From IMG/VR virus record IMGVR_UViG_3300044712_001570, positions 1 through 64,000 of that record: a DNA stretch of 64,000 nucleotides. One strand, written 5' to 3'. Of this stretch, positions 57,176 to 64,000 are shown one piece after another (position 1 is the stretch's first letter; each line of letters opens with the position of its first letter). The notes beneath the pieces are model-generated. The model saw only the letters and a list, made by a program, of their open reading frames with translations, had not been told where the DNA came from and ran no database searches. The position numbers were made by a program, and so were the translations under genes. Source of the stretch: a virus.

Positions 57176-57475
57176 TTAACCAAAGTTTTGGTAGTCATCA
57201 TCAGGGTCCGGGTCTTGTTTAGATACTCTGCCACCACCGGGTGGAACATCTTTAGCTATATCTGTGGGGCTACTCTTTGAGCAATCCAAACCCAAGGGCA
57301 TGGAAGGCATAGAAGGAAGCACTGGTATTGGTGGAACGCTTGTAGGGGGTATTGGAAGACCAACAGGCAGCATTCCAAGACCTGGTGGAAAAGCAATACC
57401 GCAAAGCAATGACGTAGGTGTCAAGCTACTGGTTGCAGTAGAGGGGGCAGGAGCGTCCGCTATTGGTGCACTCAT
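57176..57475 (-). CDS. Small Pro/Gly-rich protein, possible spike-tip or assembly protein
   Basis: A 99-residue protein with a Pro-rich centre (GLPIPPTSVPPIPVLP, SMPSMPLGLDC) and an acidic tail (DPDPDDDYQNFG). It lies between the spike gene and the large fibre gene. Cysteines and prolines could suit a spike-tip cap, but it lacks a PAAR repeat. Function is inferred from place only. Confidence 0.55.
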   Translation of the reverse strand: MSAPIADAPAPSTATSSLTPTSLLCGIAFPPGLGMLPVGLPIPPTSVPPIPVLPSMPSMPLGLDCSKSSPTDIAKDVPPGGGRVSKQDPDPDDDYQNFG

Positions 57476-57492
57476 GCAAAAGAGTGTAACAG

Positions 57493-58482
57493 CTAGCCAC
57501 CTAAGAGGCTAGGGCATCCAACCCCATAGAGTCTGTTCTGTGCATTGATAGGTACTGTCAATGCAGTAGATAGGGCGGGTATTGCAAGTGTAGCTAAAGG
57601 TGATAGCCCCGTTGTGGATGCTGTCATAAACCCCGTAGCTACATCTTGGTCTATAAGGTTTGGGAGAAGAAGTGCAGCAAGCGAGGAACCAGTCAATGGT
57701 GCTGTAAGAGTGCTTATGCGGTATGCAAAAGCAAATAGTGCACCCTGCACAATATTATAGAGTTGTTCTGTCGTTAGAACATGTTGAACAGGCGCTGCGC
57801 CCTTAGCACTGAATTGAATCTCCCCATCTGTATAAAGGGTTGTTGCATTACCGTTCTTCCCTATTTGAAGCTGGCTTTTACCTGCTTGGAGAAGAACGTT
57901 TCCGCTATCGGTGGGTATCTGTATAACGGATTCACCATCTGCAGATTGAAGACCTATAACATCTGCATTCAATATAAGCAGAGCGTTATCACTATTAGAT
58001 ACAGTTACATTACCAGTACTATCGAATGATATGTAAGACTTAACCTTAGAGTTTCTAATCATATAGGATTGATCGAACTCGACTACGAACGGGGCTATGT
58101 GCTTTCTAAATCCAATACGATTCTCCTTAACCTGGATACCCGCTACCTCTTTAGGAAAAGCATCAATCTCGTTATTCAATCGACCTATAATGCAACAGTT
58201 CTTTTCATCCCCTTGTGGAATGACGACAAGAACCTCATCACCAGAAACGAATGGGTACCATTCCCCTTCACCAAGACCAGCTAGGGAACTGCTAACCCTA
58301 CATAACACTTCTAAACCAGATGGTTGCAGTGTTACCGCAACCAGCGGTTGACCATATTGTTCATCAAAGTTTAGAGGCTCTTGACCTTCAGTAGTACGGG
58401 ATACAGTCCCATAGCTAACCCACTGCCTAGGGTCTACTCCTGGACCACCTGCCATATCGAAGATATCGTTTGCATCAATCAT
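57493..58482 (-). CDS. Baseplate spike protein (gpV/gp5-like OB fold)
   Basis: A 329-residue protein. The N-terminal domain (about 15-120; SYGTVSRTTEG, VLCRVSSSLAGLGEGEWYPF, GDEVLVVIPQGDEKN) is an OB fold as in P2 gpV and T4 gp5. Then a beta-rich stretch with NSDNALLILNADVIGLQSAD follows, probably the trimeric spike needle. A long hydrophobic Leu/Ala helix (TALTVPINAQNRLYG) ends the chain. The spike pierces the outer membrane when the tail contracts. Start overlaps the hub gene by 4 bases. Confidence 0.85.
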   Translation of the reverse strand: MIDANDIFDMAGGPGVDPRQWVSYGTVSRTTEGQEPLNFDEQYGQPLVAVTLQPSGLEVLCRVSSSLAGLGEGEWYPFVSGDEVLVVIPQGDEKNCCIIGRLNNEIDAFPKEVAGIQVKENRIGFRKHIAPFVVEFDQSYMIRNSKVKSYISFDSTGNVTVSNSDNALLILNADVIGLQSADGESVIQIPTDSGNVLLQAGKSQLQIGKNGNATTLYTDGEIQFSAKGAAPVQHVLTTEQLYNIVQGALFAFAYRISTLTAPLTGSSLAALLLPNLIDQDVATGFMTASTTGLSPLATLAIPALSTALTVPINAQNRLYGVGCPSLLGG

Positions 58483-60326
58483 TGGCGTTCGTCCTCTGCG
58501 AGTATTCCTGCTTTTATTGGGTCTGCTCTTACCTCGATATAGTTGATACCTTCTAGGTCAATAGAGACTTCCCCCTCTTCCCAACCAATAGAGATAGCCC
58601 TACTTTTATAGATATTTTGAAAGCCTAGGTCAGTAAATGTTTTCGTATAGGCTTGAGCTAAATCCCCATGAAACCCAAGGCTTTTCATGAAGGCTTCTCC
58701 TTGGGATTGAGATTGTAAGAAGGTATCAATCTTTGATGGTTCTGTTCCACCTTCCTTATCGTCATAGTAGGTAGAACGTACTTCGAATGTATCCCCTGCC
58801 TTCATATCAAGAATATCTGGGTCACCATTCCCACCACCTAATGAGCATAAGGAATGAGTCTTAATCTTGACGGATAGTTCTGCCCTACCAAGCATCTCAT
58901 AAATAGTTTGGGCTATCACTCGTAGTGTTTTCTCGTTCTCTATTCCAGATACTCTCCATACAAGCCACTTCTCTTCCGCTCCACCATCACCGGGTACGGA
59001 TGACTGGATACCTTTACCAGTGATGCGAGTGGGGAACCTTCCAACGATGGTATTCTTTCTTCGAGGTGAGTAGCACCTAACCTCAATATTAGTAGGTGCA
59101 CTTCGAACGAAACTTCTTTCAATCTTTAGGTCTTCTATGTTTCTTCCATAAAGGAAGCGCCTAAACTTCTGCCCATCGAATCTAGGCTCGAATGGGTCAT
59201 CGGCACGCTTAACAGGTCTACTTTCATCACTATAGATAGAGCGACCTCTTTGGATGATAACTGTAGTGTCGTCTACTCTACATAGTAGACCTAATGCACC
59301 ACATACATCTGTCATATAATCCCAAACACTAAGCCCAGTATTAGCCCCTAATGCAAGGCTCGGAGGTGGTCCTAAGTTAGGTCTAAATGCTGTTTTAGAT
59401 AGTGCATCTACAAGGCCAGGCGGTGTTTCACCATAGGGTCTATATTCAACTTTCAATCCTTGGAACTGCGGAAAGTGGCTTAGGTATTGTGCTATCGCGT
59501 AGTCGATAGGAACTCCATTCCCACCACCTATGCTTCCTGTTACTTGACCATTCTCACCATAGATTTGTATAGGTGTAGTGAGTCTTGAACCTGCTATGAC
59601 CAGCTTTGCGGGAGCCTCCTGGTCAATAAGAAGCTGTGTATTATCCCTACAATCCAATCTAATAAGTGGTTCGTCTTCATTAGCCATATCGACAGCCCAC
59701 TTATCCACCCAACCTATAAACCTTCGATTCGATCGAACTACTCCGTTACCATCGGTATATGCATCAGGAACTACATTCAAAGGTTCGGATGCTCTTGTTT
59801 GACCATCCTTATTTAGCTGTCTCATCTCACCCCGAAGACCTTTTGCAAAGTCATCTGGTGAGACAGTCCCTAGGTAGTATTCAACCGCACAACTTCGAAC
59901 TGTACGAGGGTCGATAGGGCAATCAAGATAGCGAAGGGTGAGGGATAATGTATCTGCAGTCCTAATACCATTCTGTGACCAGGATGCAGAGCGAGGAATG
60001 ATTCCTTCAATCTCATGGGTTAATCCGTCTTTACTTTTAACTTGTTTTTCTGGTCCTACACCTGGAAGGGGACGATTAGCATCTTGAAGAATATACCTAC
60101 TCACACCTGTGGGAGCATTGGCATCTTGAACCACTTTAAGCGGTGCTCTTTTATCTTTTATACCACTTAGAACTTTAGTTGGTCGTGGTGGTACGGGGTT
60201 ATCTGGGGTTGAAAAAACCCTACGTGCTAGTTCGTCAAAACGAACAATAAGGCGCACCTTCGCACTTGGATAAAAAGATTCATCATACTCGGCGTCTGCG
60301 AGTAGTGGCGCCACCCTTTGAGACAT
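58479..60326 (-). CDS. Baseplate hub protein (gpD/gp27-like)
   Basis: A 615-residue protein. Residues about 85-235 hold an N-terminal hub-type fold with TADTLSLTLRYLDCPIDPRT and RFIGWVDKWAVDM; a second with LNRD-like strand/helix alternation follows. FEVRSTYYDDKEGGTEPSK near the end with a helix SIDLEGINYIEV closes the chain. Position between the LysM and spike genes fits the T4 gp27/P2 gpD hub, which docks the spike and the tail tube. Family identity is by order and fold pattern. Confidence 0.75.
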   Translation of the reverse strand: MSQRVAPLLADAEYDESFYPSAKVRLIVRFDELARRVFSTPDNPVPPRPTKVLSGIKDKRAPLKVVQDANAPTGVSRYILQDANRPLPGVGPEKQVKSKDGLTHEIEGIIPRSASWSQNGIRTADTLSLTLRYLDCPIDPRTVRSCAVEYYLGTVSPDDFAKGLRGEMRQLNKDGQTRASEPLNVVPDAYTDGNGVVRSNRRFIGWVDKWAVDMANEDEPLIRLDCRDNTQLLIDQEAPAKLVIAGSRLTTPIQIYGENGQVTGSIGGGNGVPIDYAIAQYLSHFPQFQGLKVEYRPYGETPPGLVDALSKTAFRPNLGPPPSLALGANTGLSVWDYMTDVCGALGLLCRVDDTTVIIQRGRSIYSDESRPVKRADDPFEPRFDGQKFRRFLYGRNIEDLKIERSFVRSAPTNIEVRCYSPRRKNTIVGRFPTRITGKGIQSSVPGDGGAEEKWLVWRVSGIENEKTLRVIAQTIYEMLGRAELSVKIKTHSLCSLGGGNGDPDILDMKAGDTFEVRSTYYDDKEGGTEPSKIDTFLQSQSQGEAFMKSLGFHGDLAQAYTKTFTDLGFQNIYKSRAISIGWEEGEVSIDLEGINYIEVRADPIKAGILAEDERQ

Positions 60327-60328
60327 GT

Positions 60329-61570
60329 TTAGGACCTCCCGCCAACCAATGCAGTATCGGCAAGCTTTGGAATAATAAGGTGCGTTCCCTCGGTCAAATC
60401 AGTCTGTGTCCATGGAAGTCGATTGGTCTTTAGAATATCAACTACATGGTCTGGAGTCTTATAGTAGTAGACAGATAAAGAGATTGGAGTGTCCCCTTTG
60501 CGAACAGTATGGACCGCCAGGAAGGTCCCATCTGCACTATTAGAGTAGGAATCTGCATTCTCCTGTCGGAGCCCACCAACGCGGCCACGGGGGGCTTTAA
60601 AGCGGCTTTTCATCTCGGTTGCGCGCTTTGCTATCTCCACGTTTGCAGAATGTACATCAGCAAAATAGTTTGCAGCTCTAAGAAGAGAGCTAATGTTGGT
60701 CTTAGTAGAAAGCATCTCTGGAGGTACTTGGCTCACTTGGTCCCTCCAAGTGTTTGCACTATTCACAATATTAGTAGCTGTAGATATTAGCGTATTAGCA
60801 ACACTTACAGGTGTTGTTGCACCCTTGCGAGCTATATCCAGAAACCTAGTTATGCTTTGGGTTTGCCCTGTTATCTTTCGGCTAACAGCTTGTGCATACT
60901 TATCGGGTATGGAAACCATAGCCTCAAGTTGACCAAGACTCGAAAAGCTAGTTGATAGGGGAATACTAGGATTCTTAGTCTTAAGGGTTCGAAGAATACT
61001 GGTTGTATTGATTAGCTTTTGCTGCGCTACATCTAAGGCAGCAGCTGATGCATCTGCACTATCGCTACTACTAATAACAGGTGTCTTGCGAGGTTGACCC
61101 CTACTTACCCACTCAAATTCAACATTCCAGCGTATATCGGTTATCTTTTCTGGAATGTATCCAAAGGACTTCATTCGTCCCTCACGAACAGTCCTAACAA
61201 TCTCATCTGCGTTGTAGGGTAAGGCTGCACTCCATACTACTCGAAGTAATGAACCACTTATTCGTAGTGATTCCATAGCTTCAACTAGCAGGTGAGGTTC
61301 TACAATATCGGCTGTTCTTTTACTTTCTTTCCACTTTGCAGGAGTGGATGGAAGCATGGTTCTTCGCCATACCCCTTCCCAAGTTTGGGTATGCTCCATA
61401 GGTCCCAACACTTGTTGAGTACCTACTCCATAACCTGGGTACCATTTAGTAACTAAGCGTGTCTCACCCTTCCATTCTACTGTAGGAAAAGGCAACCCCG
61501 CACCAGTCAAAACCAGTGTGCGGGGGGAGGTAACTCCAATCTCCTCGATAGTGATAACGCTTAGGGACAT
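60329..61570 (-). CDS. LysM-domain tail protein
   Basis: A 413-residue protein. It ends in a LysM-type domain (HTVRKGDTPISLSVYYYK, then HVVDILKTNRLP and HLIIPKL), about residues 350-400. In phage tail proteins this part binds peptidoglycan or stabilises the baseplate hub. The N-terminal 150 residues are beta-rich (WEGVWRRTMLPSTPAKWKES). It precedes the hub gene by two bases, as gp53-like or initiator proteins do in contractile-tail phages. Confidence 0.8.
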   Translation of the reverse strand: MSLSVITIEEIGVTSPRTLVLTGAGLPFPTVEWKGETRLVTKWYPGYGVGTQQVLGPMEHTQTWEGVWRRTMLPSTPAKWKESKRTADIVEPHLLVEAMESLRISGSLLRVVWSAALPYNADEIVRTVREGRMKSFGYIPEKITDIRWNVEFEWVSRGQPRKTPVISSSDSADASAAALDVAQQKLINTTSILRTLKTKNPSIPLSTSFSSLGQLEAMVSIPDKYAQAVSRKITGQTQSITRFLDIARKGATTPVSVANTLISTATNIVNSANTWRDQVSQVPPEMLSTKTNISSLLRAANYFADVHSANVEIAKRATEMKSRFKAPRGRVGGLRQENADSYSNSADGTFLAVHTVRKGDTPISLSVYYYKTPDHVVDILKTNRLPWTQTDLTEGTHLIIPKLADTALVGGRS

Positions 61571-62278
61571 TTATTTATAACTAGCAACAAAATCCGCTAA
61601 CGACTTGGAGATAGCTTCTTTTTCTTTAGTTTTCTTTTCAGCTTCTTCCTTAGCCTTTTTCTTTTCCTTAGCATCCATCTCTGCATCAATAACAGGCTCT
61701 TCTTCGGTATCTAATGTGGATGCATCGGTATCTAAAGACTCAAGAAACTTATCAATACCATCCCCAACCTTTTCAAGTACTTCATCAACCACTTCACTAC
61801 CTAAAGAATTAATATCTTGGAGTAGCGAGGATGCTTCTTGAATAGCGGATATGACTTCATCCGCTGCTGCTGGAGTCTCAAGTGTAGGTGGAGCTTCTTC
61901 ATCATCGTGTAGCTCAGTACCTAGCTCCTCCTCTGCATCTTGTACTTCAGGGGATTCATTTTGCATATCTTCGGGGGACTCTATGAGTTCTTCCTCTTTA
62001 GCAGTATCTACGAGATCGGATTCCTCCCTCGTAAGTTCACCACCACCCGCTAGTTTTTCTACAAGGTCAGGAAGTGCTTCATGTCCGGGTGAACCTTCAT
62101 CTGTCAAAGGAAGTCCGTCCTCTTCCTCTGCATCCTCTTCATCCTTCTTTTTCTTTTTATCTTCTTCTTCGTCAGCCTCTTCCTCTTCGTCCTCTTCGAG
62201 GTCCTTCTTATCTTCTTCGTCTTCGTCGAGTTCACCTTTGGCTTTTTTGCTGACGTATTGTGCGAGTGCTTTGGGCAT
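61571..62278 (-). CDS. Highly acidic low-complexity protein
   Basis: A 235-residue protein starting MPKALAQYVSKKAKGELDED. GGAGG precedes the ATG at 62278; an earlier ATG at 62290 is in frame. More than a third of the residues are Glu or Asp, in repeated runs (EEDKKDLEEDEEEEADEEED); the C-terminus is Lys-rich (KEKEAISKSLADFVASY). Between tape measure and hub genes it may act as an assembly chaperone or scaffold (inference). It is not a frameshifted chaperone pair, which should lie upstream of the tape measure gene. Confidence 0.65.
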   Translation of the reverse strand: MPKALAQYVSKKAKGELDEDEEDKKDLEEDEEEEADEEEDKKKKKDEEDAEEEDGLPLTDEGSPGHEALPDLVEKLAGGGELTREESDLVDTAKEEELIESPEDMQNESPEVQDAEEELGTELHDDEEAPPTLETPAAADEVISAIQEASSLLQDINSLGSEVVDEVLEKVGDGIDKFLESLDTDASTLDTEEEPVIDAEMDAKEKKKAKEEAEKKTKEKEAISKSLADFVASYK

Positions 62279-62334
62279 ATTAACCTCCAAGAGAGTTTGT
62301 CTATATTAGTAGCAAATCTTAGTCTGCGCCATAT

Positions 62335-64000
62335 CTACGATCTACCTACACTACCCATACCATAAGGGGATTGAACTCTATTAGTAGATGATCGTCTTAT
62401 ATCTCTCTCGAATACCATCATAACCCTATCAGGGTCTTGGTCTCTAAAGTCCTGCTTAATGTTAAAGGTGTTTCCATTAAAGTTTATCTGTGGAGCTAAC
62501 GCTTTATTAGCTCCGTCACCTCGAATGGACTTACGAACGTTATCAAGGAAGTTCGAGTCACCTACATCTTTAGCGAAGGTTTCAAGCGCTGTCTTAACCT
62601 CACCACCCTTATCAATAAAGGATTGAGCTAATGTTGCATTACCCTTAACCAAGCTTTGCATATAGTTCATCATCCCCTCGTTATGAGCAGCCTTAGCCTC
62701 TTCATATAGGCTCATAAACTGGGATACGCTTTGAGCACCACCTTCACCACCAATAGAACCAGTGAGCTTATTTACCTGCTCACTCATCTCATGAAACTTC
62801 TTAACTGCTGTATCGAACTGGTCAACCATACCTTGACTAGCCCAGGTGTCGGCACCCGCTATGGTTTCCCTTGCACCAGTCTTTCCATGGATACCACCAC
62901 GCTTAAATGCAGCTTCATAAGCACCGCCTTGTGCTTCTTTAATAATCCTTGCCATCTCTGCATCGGCATCTTCTTGTTTATTACCGCCGACACGTTTACC
63001 AGATGCAGCAGCAGCCTTTGCGAGTAGAGCCGCTGCACCCTCAATAGCGCTGATTATAACATCGAATACATCTTTGAATGTCTTTGCTAAGGGCTCTGCA
63101 TTCTCAACAATCCAACTAAATGCTTTTTCTGCATACGAGAATGCATCCTTTATCCACCCGGCAACTTTACCACCATCTTGTGCAAACACATTATAGAAGG
63201 TACCTACAATCTTAGACACACCTTGTATAAAGCCACCTATGTATTTACCAACTCTATTAGCTGTAATCTCAATAGCTGTAGCATTATGACTAAACCAGTT
63301 TTTTACATCGGTAAGAACTGGAAGTAGTTCATTGACTATGGGTTGTCCTATGCTTGTAGATGCAAGGTCATAAACTTCTGCAAGCGAGTTCTTTAGGCCA
63401 TCGAATCCCATAGGAATATCTTTGGCTTGCTTAGCCATTCGACGCATGCCTTCCTCGGCAACTGTCATACGTTGAACATCTGTCATACGAGCCATCTGTC
63501 TTGCTACTTCGGTAGATTCACCCTTTAGAACCTTAGTAGCTGTAACCATTCCAACTATGGCCCCTGTGCTGGAGAAGGTACCAGTTTTCATACCTTCGTA
63601 TTCAGCTGTTAGCTTTGACAGTCCTCCTGGAACTACCTTCGCAGCTTGAGCCATAGACTCGGTAATAGCTTCCGATTGTGCTCGTGTAAGCCTAGCCCTA
63701 TATGTTCCTCTTATACCTTCAGCTACAGCATTAAATGCAGCTTGTACATCATCCCTTGTAGCTCCTGCACTTATAGCAATTCTTCTAAACTGCGCGTCAT
63801 ATGCATTAGCTAATGTGCGAGCATCACCTAAAGGCATATTGGCTTTTCCACTAAGCGCAATCATCTCGAAGGTTGTAGCCTTCATCTTTTCAAGTCGACT
63901 ATTGGCTGCAAACATAGATGCAGTAATGGCCGCTATACCAGCACCAGCGGCTACTCCAGCAGCTACTCCGATAGCGCTCATAGCTGCACTACCCATAGCC
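62335..64000 (-). CDS. Tape measure protein, C-terminal part (cut by right edge)
   Basis: At least 555 residues; the frame continues past the window. Long helical stretches with Ala/Gly (GVAAGVAAGAGIAAITASMF) and coiled segments are typical of tape measure proteins that set tail length. Sequence includes LAEVYDLASTSIGQPIV and NWFSHNATAIEITANRV, common in the C-terminal halves of myovirus tape measures. Position upstream of the hub/spike/baseplate genes agrees. The start and the upstream tail-chaperone genes are not visible. Confidence 0.88.
   Translation of the reverse strand, partial: AMGSAAMSAIGVAAGVAAGAGIAAITASMFAANSRLEKMKATTFEMIALSGKANMPLGDARTLANAYDAQFRRIAISAGATRDDVQAAFNAVAEGIRGTYRARLTRAQSEAITESMAQAAKVVPGGLSKLTAEYEGMKTGTFSSTGAIVGMVTATKVLKGESTEVARQMARMTDVQRMTVAEEGMRRMAKQAKDIPMGFDGLKNSLAEVYDLASTSIGQPIVNELLPVLTDVKNWFSHNATAIEITANRVGKYIGGFIQGVSKIVGTFYNVFAQDGGKVAGWIKDAFSYAEKAFSWIVENAEPLAKTFKDVFDVIISAIEGAAALLAKAAAASGKRVGGNKQEDADAEMARIIKEAQGGAYEAAFKRGGIHGKTGARETIAGADTWASQGMVDQFDTAVKKFHEMSEQVNKLTGSIGGEGGAQSVSQFMSLYEEAKAAHNEGMMNYMQSLVKGNATLAQSFIDKGGEVKTALETFAKDVGDSNFLDNVRKSIRGDGANKALAPQINFNGNTFNIKQDFRDQDPDRVMMVFERDIRRSSTNRVQSPYGMGSVGRS

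Noticed and set aside
57176-57475. PAAR spike-tip protein
   Set aside because: The Pro-rich stretch lacks the PAAR repeats and metal-binding His/Cys pattern; only gene order supports a tip role.
61851-62309. A 152-residue Ser-rich plus-strand frame
   Set aside because: Antisense to the acidic protein at 61571-62278; low-complexity Ser strings are the reverse of GAA/GAG codons.
1-64000. CRISPR arrays, insertion sequences, integrase or excisionase genes
   Set aside because: No regularly spaced repeats, no transposase or integrase motif in any coding frame. A prophage attachment site is only hinted by T-arm-like sequences.
1-64000. Alternative genetic code
   Set aside because: Genes end with TAA, TAG and TGA alike, and key enzymes contain no internal stops in the standard code.

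Overview
The window is part of a tailed dsDNA phage genome with a myovirus-type (contractile-tail) baseplate. It carries terminase genes, a full replication and recombination set, a tape measure gene, a spike, hub and baseplate wedge block, and many small overlapping genes of unknown function. The standard genetic code is used, with TAA, TAG and TGA all serving as stops. Three predicted lipoproteins, one of them Asp/Thr-rich with a Cys-rich tail, suggest a diderm host. The host lineage cannot be fixed from this sequence; myxobacteria-like delta-proteobacteria are only a weak guess. Both window ends cut through genes (a ParB-like protein on the left, a tape measure protein on the right). No integrase, repressor, CRISPR array or IS element was seen.

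Layout. (1) 1-6633, minus strand: ParB-like protein, C5 cytosine methyltransferase, two small probably structural genes, a lytic transglycosylase, the large terminase split by a LAGLIDADG intein at the P-loop, and a probable small terminase. (2) 6680-21704, plus strand: about 37 tightly packed genes, mostly unknown. Recognisable ones are a sigma-like protein, a RuvC-type resolvase, a dCMP deaminase, several zinc ribbons and two lipoproteins. (3) 21803-23606, minus strand: a small unknown block. (4) 23903-45620, plus strand: a MoxR ATPase, VWA/metallopeptidase, sigma-like and ParB-like block; an SF2 helicase; a winged-helix replication protein; a DnaB-like helicase; a primase; a UDG-DNA polymerase A fusion; tRNA-Met(CAT); a gp32-like SSB; and SbcD/SbcC. 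(5) 45574-64000, minus strand: small membrane and zinc proteins, then tail and baseplate genes up to the tape measure, interrupted by one plus-strand gene (51609-52361). No gene-free stretch exceeds 300 bases; the longest is the divergent control region 23607-23902 (296 bases).

The genes fit together as a phage programme: terminase packages DNA; helicases, primase, polymerase, SSB and SbcCD replicate and process it; MTase and dCMP deaminase act on bases; the baseplate operon builds the contractile injection end.

The least expected signals are structural nucleic-acid elements. (a) An approximately 97-base module of four consecutive hairpins occurs in frame inside two unrelated genes (lytic transglycosylase and replication protein), in opposite orientations 30 kb apart. 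Stems are kept where loops, and even stem sequences, differ. (b) A 123-base tRNA-like RNA at 40982-41104 has an acceptor stem, a T-arm and a 15-bp helix in place of D and anticodon arms, an architecture reminiscent of the tmRNA tRNA-like domain. Two weaker T-arm/acceptor structures lie at 24090-24137 and 22460-22595. (c) A candidate small RNA has its own promoter and terminator, antisense-oriented between terL and the lysozyme gene. (d) A long imperfect inverted repeat lies at 32052-32157.
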